Origin: Amycolatopsis thermalba | GTDB taxonomy: Bacteria; Actinomycetota; Actinomycetes; Mycobacteriales; Pseudonocardiaceae | Direction: 5' to 3' | NCBI RefSeq assembly: GCF_003385215.1 | Contig: NZ_PQHW01000065.1 | Span: 1-39,333, forward strand | DNA: 39,333 nucleotides | In this document: piece after piece, positions 30,796 through 39,193 of the stretch | How the letters are laid out: the number at the start of each line of letters is the position of its first letter | How positions within the stretch are numbered: position 1 is the stretch's first letter | Notes under the pieces: generated by a model | What the model was told of the DNA's origin: nothing | Database searches by the model: none | What the model saw: only the letters and a program-made list of their open reading frames with translations | Translations under genes and position numbers: made by a program

Positions 30796-32025
30796 TCAGC
30801 GCTTCCGCTTGCCCGAGGGCCGCCCGCGCCGCGGCTGCGCCTTCGGGGTGCGCGCCGGGACGCTCGCCGCGGCCGCGTACGCCTTCTCCTTGCGCAGCTC
30901 GGCGCCCAGCGCCTCGTCGTCGCTCGCGTCGAAGTCCTCGTCGCGCTCGGCGGCCTTGCGCGCCTGGTTCGCGCGGCGTGCGCGGACCCGGTCGGCCTGC
31001 TGCTTGTACTTCGGGTCGCGCATCTTGAAGTCGACCAGCAGCGGGGTCGCCAGGAACAGCGACGACAGCACACCGGCGAGCATGCCGCTCAGCTGCACCA
31101 GCGCGAGGTCCTGCAGCGTGCCGGAGCCGAGCAGGATGTAGCCGACGACCAGCAGGCCCAGCACCGGCAGCAGCGCGATGACCGAGGTGTTGATCGAGCG
31201 CATCAGCGTCTGGTTCAGCGCCAGGTTCGCGGTCTCGGCGTAGGTGCGGCGGGTCAGGCCGAGGATGCCGCGGGTGTTCTCCTTGACCTTGTCGAACACC
31301 ACCACGGTGTCGTAGAGGGAGAACCCGAGGATCGTCAGCAGGCCGATCACCGTCGCCGGGGTCACCTCGAACCCGACGAGCGAGTAGATGCCCGCGGTGA
31401 CGAGGATGTCGTGCACCAGCGCGATGAGCGCGGTGACCGCCATCCAGCGTTCGAAGTAGACCGCGAGGAACACGGTCACCAGCACCATGAACACGGCGAG
31501 CGCGATCAGCGCCTGCTGGGAGATCTCCTGGCCCCAGGACGCGCTCACCGCGCTGTCGCTGATGGCCTGCACGCTGGGCTGGCCGTTGCTGCCGATCGGC
31601 CTGAGCTGGTCGAACAGGGTCTGCTTGACCTTGGCGACCTGGTCGGCGTCCAGGGTGTCGGACCGCAGCTCGACGGTGGCCGCGTCACCGACGCCGACCG
31701 TCTGCGCGGAGTCGGCCTGCTCGCCGAGCGCGTCGGCGAACGCCTGCTTGGCGGCGTCGGCGGTGATCGGGCCGTTCGCGCCGCGCGCGGGCATCTGGAT
31801 CTGGGTGCCGCCCTCGAACTCGATGCCGAGGTTGAAGCCCTTGATGCCGATCGAGGCGATGCAGACCAGCATCAGGACGGCGAAGAACAGGTACCAGCGC
31901 TTGCGCTTGCCGACGATGTCGAAGGCGCCGGTGCCGACGTAGAGGCGGTGGAACACGCTCTCCTTACCGGCCTTCTTCGTGGCCGGCGCGGCGTCGGTGC
32001 TCAGGGTGTTCGGCTCGTCTGCCAC
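30796..32025 (-). CDS. secF: Protein translocase subunit SecF
   Basis: The 409-residue membrane protein works with SecD to drive late steps of protein export. An N-terminal helix is at about 44-62, followed by the outer domain with NLGIEFEGGTQIQMP. Five C-terminal helices include FMVLVTVFLAVYFERWMA and VIGLLTILGFSLYDTVVVFD with the conserved Asp of the proton path. A long charged Lys/Arg tail with acidic stretches follows. GTG 32025 is one base after the secD stop, and AAGGAG lies at the secD end. Confidence 0.96.
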   Translation of the reverse strand: MADEPNTLSTDAAPATKKAGKESVFHRLYVGTGAFDIVGKRKRWYLFFAVLMLVCIASIGIKGFNLGIEFEGGTQIQMPARGANGPITADAAKQAFADALGEQADSAQTVGVGDAATVELRSDTLDADQVAKVKQTLFDQLRPIGSNGQPSVQAISDSAVSASWGQEISQQALIALAVFMVLVTVFLAVYFERWMAVTALIALVHDILVTAGIYSLVGFEVTPATVIGLLTILGFSLYDTVVVFDKVKENTRGILGLTRRTYAETANLALNQTLMRSINTSVIALLPVLGLLVVGYILLGSGTLQDLALVQLSGMLAGVLSSLFLATPLLVDFKMRDPKYKQQADRVRARRANQARKAAERDEDFDASDDEALGAELRKEKAYAAAASVPARTPKAQPRRGRPSGKRKR

Positions 32026-32026
32026 G

Positions 32027-33601
32027 TCAGGACTCCTTCGCGCCCGCGCCGGCGGGCACCTTGCGCGCGGACCGGCGCTGCGCGGCCAGCGTCTGCACGC
32101 CGCCGAGGCCGGTGAGCTTCGGCTGGGACAGGAACTTCGACTTCGACGCCAGCACGACCAGCGGGTGCGTCACGAGGAACACCACGATCAGGTCGAGCAC
32201 GGTTGACATGCCCAGGGTGAAGGCGAAGCCCTGGACGTCGCCGACCGCGATGGCGTAGAGCACCGCGGACGCGAGGAACATGACCGCGTCCGAGGCGAGG
32301 ATCGTGCGCCGGGCGCGCACCCAGCCACGCGGCACCGCCGAGCGGAAGCTGCGCCCGCCCTCGCGGATCTCGTCCTTGAGCCGTTCGAAGAACACCACGA
32401 ACGAGTCCGCGGTGACACCGATGGCGATGATGAACCCGGCGACCCCGGCGAGGTCGAGGGTGAAGTTGATCCAGCGCCCGAGCAGGACCAGCACCGCGTA
32501 GACGATCAGGCCGGACAGCGCCAGCGAGACGACCGTGAGCACCCCGAGCAGCCGGTAGTAGACCAGGCAGTAGACGAACACCAGCGCCAGGCCGATGCCA
32601 CCGGCGATCAGGCCCGCCTTGAGCGAGGCCAGGCCGAGTGTGGCCGACACGGTGGTGGCGTCGGAGGAGGTGAACGACAGCGGCAGCGAGCCGTACTTCA
32701 GGATGTCCGCGAGGTCCTTGGTCTGGGCCTGGGTGAAGTTGCCGCTGATCTGGGTGTTGCCGTCCAGGATCGCGCTCTGGATCGTCGGCGCCGACACGAC
32801 CTGCGTGTCGAGCACGAACGCGGCGCGCTGGCCGATGTTCTTGGTGGTGAAGTCGGCCCAGGTCTGGCGGCCCTCGGACTTGAACGACAGGTCGACCGTC
32901 CAGCCGGGCTTGTTCTGCGCCGGCGCCGAGGACATCGCGTTGTCGATCTCGGTGCCCTTCAGGAACACCGGGCCGAGCAGGTACTTCTCGGTGCCGGTCT
33001 GGTCGCAGGCGAGCAGCGGCAGGTTCGGGTCGTCGTTGCCGCGCAGCGGGTCCTGCGTGGAGCAGGTGAACGCGGCCAGCGCCTGCGCGGCCGCGGGGCC
33101 GGCGGCGAGCGTGTCGCCGCTGCCGGTCACCAGGTCGGCGGCCTGGCGGGCGGCCTTGGCCTGCTGGATCGCGGCCGGATCGTCGCCCTGGCCCGGGGGC
33201 GGCACGACCGGCGGGGTGGTCACGGTCTGCGCGTCGAGCACCTTGCGGAAGCCGAGCTGGGCGGTCTGGCCGAGCTTCTTGGCCTGGTCACCCTGCTCGC
33301 CGGGCACGGTGATGACGATGTTGCTGCCGTCGAGGATCACCTCGGTGCCGCTGACGCCGATCCCGTTCACGCGGGTCTCGATGATCTGGCGGGCCTGGTT
33401 GAGGGACTCGCGCGAGGGCGCCGAGCCGTCCGGGGTGCGGGCGCTCAGCGTCACCCGGGTGCCGCCCTGCAGGTCGATGCCCAGCTTCGGCGTGGGCTTA
33501 CCGCCGCCGGTGAAGAACACCAGGGCGTAGAGCACGACCACGATCAGGACGAAGAAGCCGAGATAGCGTCCCGGGCGGATCCGCCCGGCCGGTGGTGCCA
33601 C
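32027..33601 (-). CDS. secD: Protein translocase subunit SecD
   Basis: The 524-residue membrane protein has a first helix at about 13-30. The outer P1 domain has LGIDLQGGTRVTLSA near residue 40, and five C-terminal helices include AGFIIAIGVTADSFVVFFERLKDE, the SecD signature. An insert of about 70 residues rich in Ala, Gln and Pro with a Cys pair lies in the outer domain, as in other actinobacteria. GTG 33601 has AGGAG about 10 nt upstream. secF and apt follow with one-base gaps. Confidence 0.96.
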   Translation of the reverse strand: MAPPAGRIRPGRYLGFFVLIVVVLYALVFFTGGGKPTPKLGIDLQGGTRVTLSARTPDGSAPSRESLNQARQIIETRVNGIGVSGTEVILDGSNIVITVPGEQGDQAKKLGQTAQLGFRKVLDAQTVTTPPVVPPPGQGDDPAAIQQAKAARQAADLVTGSGDTLAAGPAAAQALAAFTCSTQDPLRGNDDPNLPLLACDQTGTEKYLLGPVFLKGTEIDNAMSSAPAQNKPGWTVDLSFKSEGRQTWADFTTKNIGQRAAFVLDTQVVSAPTIQSAILDGNTQISGNFTQAQTKDLADILKYGSLPLSFTSSDATTVSATLGLASLKAGLIAGGIGLALVFVYCLVYYRLLGVLTVVSLALSGLIVYAVLVLLGRWINFTLDLAGVAGFIIAIGVTADSFVVFFERLKDEIREGGRSFRSAVPRGWVRARRTILASDAVMFLASAVLYAIAVGDVQGFAFTLGMSTVLDLIVVFLVTHPLVVLASKSKFLSQPKLTGLGGVQTLAAQRRSARKVPAGAGAKES

Positions 33602-33673
33602 GGTGGTCGTTCTCCTCGACGGTCAGCTACGCGGGAACTCGTGCCGCCTACGCGGCGGTACGCAGACACTACT

Positions 33674-33694
33674 CGCCGCGTTGTGAACGCGGCG
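33674..33694. terminator. Hairpin in the yajC-secD gap
   Basis: CGCCGCGTT (33674-33682) and AACGCGGCG (33686-33694) form a perfect 9-bp stem with a 3-nt loop. It may attenuate transcription between yajC and secD. TAGTGT on the minus strand at 33672-33667 could be a -10 for a separate secD promoter. Confidence 0.5.
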
Positions 33695-33698
33695 TTGA

Positions 33699-33725
33699 CC
33701 CCGGCGCCACCGTCGGACGCCGGGG
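33699..33725. terminator. Second hairpin in the yajC-secD gap
   Basis: CCCCGGCG (33699-33706) pairs with CGCCGGGG (33718-33725) over 8 bp with an 11-nt loop, 17 nt after the yajC stop on the minus strand. Together with the next hairpin it makes this the most structured gap of the sec block. Confidence 0.5.
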
Positions 33726-33741
33726 TGCTGCCCTCGCCGGG

Positions 33742-34146
33742 CTACTTCTTCTCGCTCTCCAGCGAGGGAGCAGCGGTCTTCTCGTCGGCCTGGACCTTGG
33801 GCGCCACCGTGGTGTCCGAGGTGTCGGCGACCTCGGCGGTCTCGACGACGTCGGCCTCGTCGGTCTCGATCTCGTCGGCCACCTCGGGCGCGACCTTCTC
33901 GCGCACCGCCTGGCGCAGCCACGTCGTCACGACACCGGGCGCGATCTCGATGTCGATCGTGGTGTCGTTGCTGGTGTCGGCCACCGTGCCGTAGAGGCCG
34001 GAGGTCGTCATCACCCGGTCGCCCTCGGACAGGCTGCTCTGCAGCTTCTGCTGCTCCTGCACGGCACGCTTCTGCTTCCGGGTGCCCATCACCAGCGGGA
34101 TCGCCACGACGAGCATGAGCAGCAACGGCAGGAAAAGCTGTTCCAT
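33742..34146 (-). CDS. yajC: Preprotein translocase accessory subunit YajC
   Basis: The 134-residue protein has one membrane helix at about 4-20 (LFLPLLLMLVVAIPLVMGTR), then RKQKRAVQEQQKLQSSLSEG and DRVMTTSGLYGTVAD, the YajC core. The tail of about 55 residues is acidic and rich in Val, Glu and Asp, longer than in E. coli YajC. ATG 34146 has GGAG close upstream. It associates with SecD and SecF. Confidence 0.93.
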   Translation of the reverse strand: MEQLFLPLLLMLVVAIPLVMGTRKQKRAVQEQQKLQSSLSEGDRVMTTSGLYGTVADTSNDTTIDIEIAPGVVTTWLRQAVREKVAPEVADEIETDEADVVETAEVADTSDTTVAPKVQADEKTAAPSLESEKK

Positions 34147-34245
34147 GATTCTCCATTCGGTGTCACGGCCCCCGGCCGTCGCACCTATTTGTCCGGATGT
34201 GCTCTTTCGAGTGTGCCAGGCGCCACTGACCAGGCCTGCACCCGG

Positions 34246-35304
34246 TTAGTCGAACAGGGTAGGCCCTGCCTGGTCCGGGCGCGGCGGTGGGCGCAGACCC
34301 AGGTGTTCCCAGGCACTCGCCGTCGCGACCCGGCCACGCGGGGTGCGCGCGAGCATACCCGCGCGCACCAGGTAGGGCTCGCAGACTTCCTCGACCGTCG
34401 CCGGTTCCTCACCCACCGCGACGGCCAGCGTGGAGACCCCGACCGGCCCGCCGCCGAAGGAGTGCACCAGCGCCTCGAGCACGGCGCGGTCGAGCCGGTC
34501 CAGGCCCAGCTCGTCGACGTCGTAGACGGCCAGCGCGGCGCGGGCGACGGCCAGGGTGACCCGGCCGTCCTCGCGCACCTCGGCGTAGTCGCGGACGCGG
34601 CGCAGCAGCCGGTTGGCGATGCGGGGCGTGCCGCGGGAGCGGCGGGCGATCTCCGCGCTGCCCTCGGCGTCGATCTCGATGTCCAGGATCTTCGCCGAGC
34701 GCCGGATCACCTGGTCGAGCTCGTGGTCGGCGTAGAACTCCATCTGCCCGGTGAAGCCGAACCGGTCGCGCAGCGGGCCGGTCAGCGCACCGGAGCGGGT
34801 GGTGGCGCCGACCAGGGTGAACGGGGCGATCTCCAGCGGGATGCTGGTGGCGCCCGGGCCCTTTCCGACCACGACGTCGACCCGGAAGTCCTCCATCGCC
34901 AGGTAGAGCATCTCCTCGGCGGGGCGGGCGATGCGGTGGATCTCGTCGATGAACAGCACGTCGCCCTCGGCGAGGTTGGACAGCATCGCGGCGAGGTCGC
35001 CGGCGCGTTCCAGGGCCGGGCCGGAGGTGATGCGGATGGCGGCGTCCAGCTCGGCCGCGACGATCATCGCCAGGCTCGTCTTGCCCAGGCCGGGCGGGCC
35101 GGACAGCAGCACGTGGTCCGGCGGGACGCCGCGCCGCCGGGCGCTCTCCAGCACCAGTTCCAGCTGCTCGCGCACCCGGGGCTGGCCGATGAACTCGCTC
35201 AGCCGGCTCGGGCGCAGCGTCGTCTCCATCTCGCGCTCGCCCAGCTGGGGCAGCGCGGAGAGGGTCTCGTCCGCCGGGTGCTCGGTCACCTCGTCATCGT
35301 GCAC
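34246..35304 (-). CDS. ruvB: Holliday junction branch-migration helicase RuvB
   Basis: The 352-residue AAA+ motor drives branch migration with RuvA. Walker A is [10 protein letters not shown], Walker B is LFIDEIHR, and sensor [19 protein letters not shown] is present. The C-terminal winged helix ends [23 protein letters not shown] 35304 lies 12 nt after the ruvA stop. A ribosome site is weak, so reinitiation from ruvA is likely. Confidence 0.97.
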   Translation of the reverse strand: MHDDEVTEHPADETLSALPQLGEREMETTLRPSRLSEFIGQPRVREQLELVLESARRRGVPPDHVLLSGPPGLGKTSLAMIVAAELDAAIRITSGPALERAGDLAAMLSNLAEGDVLFIDEIHRIARPAEEMLYLAMEDFRVDVVVGKGPGATSIPLEIAPFTLVGATTRSGALTGPLRDRFGFTGQMEFYADHELDQVIRRSAKILDIEIDAEGSAEIARRSRGTPRIANRLLRRVRDYAEVREDGRVTLAVARAALAVYDVDELGLDRLDRAVLEALVHSFGGGPVGVSTLAVAVGEEPATVEEVCEPYLVRAGMLARTPRGRVATASAWEHLGLRPPPRPDQAGPTLFD

Positions 35305-35316
35305 GCGTCAGCAGCC

Positions 35317-35910
35317 TCACTTGCGCCCGAGGGTGCTCAGGGCGGCGCGGAGCACGGCCGGGGTGGTGTCGGCCCCGCCCGCGGCCAGCACCTTCTCCAC
35401 AGCCTGCTCGGCCTGCTTGGCGGGGAACCCGAGCCCGGTGAGGGCCTCGACGACCTCGGCGCGCACGGCGCCGGCGGCCGGGGCCGCGGTGGTCTCGGCG
35501 CTCCCGCCGGCCGCGGCGACCTTGTCCCGCAGTTCGAGGGTGAGCCGCTCGGCGCCCTTGCGGCCGATGCCCGGGACCTGGGTGAGGACGGTGATGTTGC
35601 CTTCGGCCAGCGCGGTGCGCAGCTTGTCCGGGTCGAGCACGGCCAGCGCGGCCAGCGCCAGCCGCGGGCCGATGCCGGAGACGGTCTGCAGCAGGCCGAA
35701 CAGCTCGCGGGCCTCGGCGTCGGCGAAGCCGAACAGGGTCAGCGAGTCCTCGCGCACCACCAGCGAGGTGTAGAGGCGGACCTCTTCGCCGCGCCGCAGC
35801 GTGGCCAGCGTCGACGGCGTGGCCTGCACCGCGAGGCCGACCCCGCCGACCTCCACCACGACGTGGTCGAGCCCGACCGAGAGCACCTCGCCCCGGACCG
35901 AGGAGATCAT
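35317..35910 (-). CDS. ruvA: Holliday junction DNA-binding protein RuvA
   Basis: The 197-residue protein starts [21 protein letters not shown] and has [17 protein letters not shown] and [19 protein letters not shown], the two helix-hairpin-helix DNA-binding units. The C-terminal domain III that touches RuvB is present. ATG 35910 overlaps the ruvC stop in an ATGA. Confidence 0.97.
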   Translation of the reverse strand: MISSVRGEVLSVGLDHVVVEVGGVGLAVQATPSTLATLRRGEEVRLYTSLVVREDSLTLFGFADAEARELFGLLQTVSGIGPRLALAALAVLDPDKLRTALAEGNITVLTQVPGIGRKGAERLTLELRDKVAAAGGSAETTAAPAAGAVRAEVVEALTGLGFPAKQAEQAVEKVLAAGGADTTPAVLRAALSTLGRK

Positions 35911-36536
35911 CCCCGCACTCCCTTCCCTGGTGTCCGCGCCTTCGTCCGGCGCGGAACCGCCGCCGACACGGTATTGGCCGCCTTCGCCGCCGCGGCGAGC
36001 CGGGCCTGGTGCGCGCGGACGAGTTCGGCCGCGCGGGCCTCGGCCTCAGCGAGGCGGTCGCGCATCGGCTGGCGCCACAGGTGGCAGATGGCCAGCGCGA
36101 GGGCGTCCGCGGCGTCGACCGTGCTGGCCGCGCTCGCGAGCCCGAGCAGCCGGGTCACCATGCCGGTGACCTGCGCCTTGTCCGCGCGGCCGCTGCCGGT
36201 GACGGCGGCCTTGACCTCGCTGGGGGTGTGGAACACGACCGGCAGCCCGCGGCGGGCGGCGGCCAGCGCCACGACTCCCCCGGCCTGCGCGGTGCCCATC
36301 GCGGTGCGCACGTTGTGCTGGCTGAAGACGCGCTCGATGGCGACGGCCTCCGGGCGGTAGGTGTCCAGCCAGCGCTCGACGGCGTCGGAGACCGCGAGCA
36401 GGCGCCGTTCCAGGGTGTCGTCGACCGGGGTGCGGACGACGTCCACGGCCACGCAGCTGACGGTGCGGCCGGTGCCCCCGTCCACCACGCCGAGCCCGCA
36501 CCGGGTCAGCCCGGGGTCCACGCCGAGCACTCGCAC
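35907..36536 (-). CDS. ruvC: Holliday junction resolvase RuvC
   Basis: The 209-residue endonuclease cleaves Holliday junctions. The four acidic residues of the active site are visible: D7 in VLGVDPGL, E68 in VAIERVF, and D141 and D144 in TVDAADALA. The C-terminus carries an extra Ala/Arg/Lys-rich tail of about 35 residues beyond the usual length. GTG 36536 begins the ruvCAB run and matches the conserved MRVLGVDPG start. Confidence 0.97.
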   Translation of the reverse strand: MRVLGVDPGLTRCGLGVVDGGTGRTVSCVAVDVVRTPVDDTLERRLLAVSDAVERWLDTYRPEAVAIERVFSQHNVRTAMGTAQAGGVVALAAARRGLPVVFHTPSEVKAAVTGSGRADKAQVTGMVTRLLGLASAASTVDAADALALAICHLWRQPMRDRLAEAEARAAELVRAHQARLAAAAKAANTVSAAVPRRTKARTPGKGVRG

Positions 36537-36573
36537 CGATCACCCTCCTGCCGCCGAACACGCGTTCGAGGTG

Positions 36574-36579
36574 AGGCTA
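36574..36579 (-). promoter_or_regulatory. Possible -10 element of the ruvCAB operon
   Basis: TAGCCT on the minus strand would give a leader of about 30 nt. No SOS-like box is recognised near it by eye. Confidence 0.4.
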
Positions 36580-36596
36580 CCGCGCCGGGCGGCGCC

Positions 36597-36619
36597 GCCC
36601 CGGCAGGACGCGCCGGGGC
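36597..36619 (-). terminator. Hairpin terminator after the DUF4262 gene
   Basis: GCCCCGGC (36597-36604) and GCCGGGGC (36612-36619) pair over 8 bp with a 7-nt loop, 14 nt downstream of the DUF4262 TAA. It separates that gene from the ruvC promoter. Confidence 0.65.
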
Positions 36620-36632
36620 GGATGATCGTCCA

Positions 36633-37151
36633 TTAAGGACCGTCGACGCCCGGGGTCCAGCTCTCCGGCGCGCCGCTCTCGGTGAGCACCGGCTGCCAGC
36701 CGGCGAAGCCCTCGGGCGCGCCCGCGCTCCACGGCCAGTGCCCGTCCGGGGTGGCGACGATGATCTGCACCGCCGGGAAGTCGCCGTCCGGGTAGACCAG
36801 GAACGCGCTGCCGAAGTACTCGAGGTAGTGGCCCTTGGCGACGCGCTCGAAGGTGACCGGCACGCCCTCGAAGAAGTCGTCGTAGACCTTGCCCGGCACG
36901 AACTCCTCGCCGTTGGCGGCGCGGTCGACGTAGGCGTCGAGCAGGACCGGCGCCATCTGCTCGGGCAGCCCGACGACGACGGCCTCGGGGACCTCGTGCA
37001 GCGCCCACACGCACGCCGTGAACGCGTACCCGGCCCCGGAATCGTCGCCCGCCACGGAGATCACCGCGTTGCCGCGGGTTTCGGCCTGGTTGACGATCCA
37101 CTCGAGGAGCTCGGATTCTTCGGGCGCGAGGGTCTCGGTCACGGGCGGCAT
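36633..37151 (-). CDS. DUF4262-family protein
   Basis: The 172-residue protein matches DUF4262. Near the N-terminus it has RGNAVISVAGDDSGAGYAFTACVW, then PEAVVVGLPEQMAPVLLDAYVD, FFEGVPVTFERVAKGHYLEYFGSA and a C-terminal GHWPWSAGAPEGFAGWQPVL. The function is unknown. The frame continues upstream to 37298 through the yebC terminator, so it starts at ATG 37151 or GTG 37142; neither has a strong ribosome site. The stop is TAA, rare in this window. It sits between yebC and ruvC with terminators on both sides, so it is its own unit. Confidence 0.8.
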   Translation of the reverse strand: MPPVTETLAPEESELLEWIVNQAETRGNAVISVAGDDSGAGYAFTACVWALHEVPEAVVVGLPEQMAPVLLDAYVDRAANGEEFVPGKVYDDFFEGVPVTFERVAKGHYLEYFGSAFLVYPDGDFPAVQIIVATPDGHWPWSAGAPEGFAGWQPVLTESGAPESWTPGVDGP

Positions 37152-37211
37152 TCTGCCGTACGCGGGTGGCGGCGGCACAGCCCCCGGTGGTGGAAAATTC
37201 TTCTTGCACGA

Positions 37212-37247
37212 CAAGGCCCTCCGGTGCGGCTGCGCCGGAGGGCCTTG
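37212..37247. terminator. Hairpin terminator after yebC
   Basis: CAAGGCCCTCCGG (37212-37224) pairs with CCGGAGGGCCTTG (37235-37247) over 13 bp around a 10-nt loop, 14 nt after the yebC stop on the minus strand. Confidence 0.8.
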
Positions 37248-37260
37248 GGACGCGCGGGTG

Positions 37261-38013
37261 TTATGCGCCGACTTCTTCGAGCACCTCGTCGGAGACATCG
37301 AAGTTGGCGTAGACGTTCTGGACGTCGTCGCAGTCCTCGAGCGCGTCGATCAGCCGGAAGACCTTCTTGGCGCCCTCGGCGTCGAGCGGGACGCTCACCG
37401 ACGGCAGGAACGTCGGGTCGGCCGACTCGTAGTCGTAGCCGGCGTCCTGCAGCGCCTTGCGGACGTTGACCAGGTCGGTGGCCTCGGAGACGATCTCGAA
37501 GTTGTCGCCGAGGTCGTTGACCTCCTCGGCGCCCGCGTCGAGGACGGCCATCAGGACGTCGTCCTCGGACAGGTCGTTCTTGGGCATGATCACCACGCCC
37601 TTGCGGTTGAACAGGTACGACACCGAGCCCGGGTCGGCCAGCGAGCCGCCGTTGCGGGTCAGCGCGGTGCGGACCTCGCCGGCCGCGCGGTTGCGGTTGT
37701 CGGTCAGGCACTCGATCAGCACGGCGACGCCGTTGGGGCCGTAGCCCTCGTAGTTGATCGTCTGCCAGTCCGCGCCGCCCGCTTCCTCACCGGCGCCGCG
37801 CTTGCGGGCGCGCTCGATGTTGTCCTGCGGGACCGAGTTCTTCTTCGCCTTCTGGATGGCGTCGTAGAGGGTGGGGTTGCCCTCGGGGTCGCCCCCGCCG
37901 GTCCGCGCGGCGACCTCGATGTTCTTGATGAGTCTCGCGAACAGCTTGCCACGCTTGGCGTCGAGGGCGGCCTTCTTGTGCTTCGTGGTGGCCCACTTGG
38001 AGTGGCCGCTCAT
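37261..38013 (-). CDS. yebC: YebC/PmpR-family regulatory protein
   Basis: The 250-residue protein starts [20 protein letters not shown] and contains [39 protein letters not shown] and NRKGVVIM, all typical of YebC. The family was described as transcriptional regulators, and in recent work as a factor helping ribosomes through proline stretches. Either may apply. ATG 38013 has GGAG close upstream and overlaps the pdxT stop in an ATGA. Confidence 0.96.
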   Translation of the reverse strand: MSGHSKWATTKHKKAALDAKRGKLFARLIKNIEVAARTGGGDPEGNPTLYDAIQKAKKNSVPQDNIERARKRGAGEEAGGADWQTINYEGYGPNGVAVLIECLTDNRNRAAGEVRTALTRNGGSLADPGSVSYLFNRKGVVIMPKNDLSEDDVLMAVLDAGAEEVNDLGDNFEIVSEATDLVNVRKALQDAGYDYESADPTFLPSVSVPLDAEGAKKVFRLIDALEDCDDVQNVYANFDVSDEVLEEVGA

Positions 38014-38645
38014 CTCTCCTCCGTCTCGCTCGTCGTCGCCGCGTCCCGCACCATCTGCACGAACAGGCGATGGACCCGATCGTCCCCGGTCAGCTCCGGG
38101 TGGAAGGCCGTGGCGAGCACCGGCCCCTGCCGGACCGCGACGATCCTAGCGCCGGTCGTTTCGGTCGCGGGCACCGTGGCCAGGACCTCGACCCCGTCGC
38201 CGGCTTTTTCCACCCAGGGGGCGCGGATGAAGACCGCGTGCAGGGGGCCGCCCGGGAGGGCGTCGAAGGCCAGGTCCTCCTCGAAGGAGTCGACCTGGCG
38301 GCCGAAGGCGTTGCGCCGGACGATGACGTCGAGCGCGCCGAGCTGGTGCTGGTCGGGGCGGCCGTCCAGGGCCTGCTTCGCGAGCAGGATCATGCCCGCG
38401 CACGAGCCGAAGGCGGGCATTCCGGCGGCGAGCCGCTCCCGGAGCGGGCCGAGCAGCTCGAAGGTCTCGAGCAGGCGCGACATGGTGGTGGACTCCCCGC
38501 CGGGCAGGACGAGCCCGTCGACGGCCGCGAGCTCGGACGCCCGCCGGACGGTGACGGCACGCCCGCCGGCGCGCCCGACCATGGCGGCGTGCTCCCGGAC
38601 GTCCCCCTGGAGCGCGAGCACGCCGATCTGCGGTACCGCGGACAC
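38010..38645 (-). CDS. pdxT: Pyridoxal 5'-phosphate synthase glutaminase subunit PdxT
   Basis: The 211-residue protein releases ammonia from glutamine for PdxS in vitamin B6 synthesis. It starts [19 protein letters not shown] and has [14 protein letters not shown], the nucleophile elbow [11 protein letters not shown] (active Cys) and [13 protein letters not shown] (catalytic His and Glu). GTG 38645 has GGAGG 4 nt upstream. The partner pdxS is not in the window, though it usually neighbours pdxT in this phylum. Confidence 0.96.
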   Translation of the reverse strand: MSAVPQIGVLALQGDVREHAAMVGRAGGRAVTVRRASELAAVDGLVLPGGESTTMSRLLETFELLGPLRERLAAGMPAFGSCAGMILLAKQALDGRPDQHQLGALDVIVRRNAFGRQVDSFEEDLAFDALPGGPLHAVFIRAPWVEKAGDGVEVLATVPATETTGARIVAVRQGPVLATAFHPELTGDDRVHRLFVQMVRDAATTSETEER

Positions 38646-38670
38646 CTGACCTCCTGAAACGCTTCGTGAT

Positions 38671-38676
38671 TACTGT
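38671..38676 (-). promoter_or_regulatory. Possible -10 element of the pdxT-yebC operon
   Basis: TACAGT on the minus strand would start transcription about 20 nt before the pdxT GTG, within a local AT-rich patch (GTGATTACTGTATTC on the plus strand). No -35 is clear. Confidence 0.5.
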
Positions 38677-38778
38677 ATTCCGCCGTGGCCTCGCCGGGTG
38701 GGTGAGGGCCCCTCGGTGGGTTTCGTTCCGCGGGCGGCCGCCCCGGCGTGCTACCTCGCGGCGGGTCCAGTCGCGGGT

Positions 38779-39193
38779 TTGACGAGAGGCCCACTCACCC
38801 CGCCACGAGATGCCCAGCCGCACGATCGCCAGCCGCGCCCGCACGAACGGCACTCTCGCGCCCACACGAGTGGCACCCTCGCACCCGCACGAACGGCCCC
38901 CTCACGCGCGTACGAGTGGCACTCTCACACCCGCACGAGCGGCTCACTCGCGCCGACACCTGCGGGACTCCCGCACCCGCACGAGCCGCCCAGTCACGCC
39001 CACACGAGCGGCCCAGCCACCCCCACACGAGCTGCACTCCCACACCCAGACGACCCGCACTCGCGCGCGCCCGCACGAGAAGCACCACTCGCGCCCGGGC
39101 GAAAAGCACACTCGTGCCTGCACGACTGGCACAGTCGCCGCCGCACGAGATGCCCAGTGGCTCGCCGCCGAGCGAAAGGACCAGTCACGAGCC
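38779..39193. repeat. Degenerate 23-bp tandem repeat array, about 16 units
   Basis: From 38779 the sequence repeats a unit with core CACGAGYGGCACTC followed by a C-rich end such as YCGCRCCC. Exact 23-bp units start at 38841, 38864, 38887, 38910, 38933, 38956, 38979, 39002 and 39025. Then come units of 25 and 24 bp (39048, 39073), two more of 23 bp (39097, 39120) and two ragged ones to about 39193. Units at 38779-38840 are shorter or less exact. Units differ from each other at up to half the positions, so the array is old. No spacer-like unique sequence separates them. No gene with credible codon use is seen in 38646-39333. Confidence 0.85.

Noticed and set aside
38779-39193. CRISPR array.
   Set aside because: Units are contiguous and degenerate with no unique spacers, and no cas genes are present.
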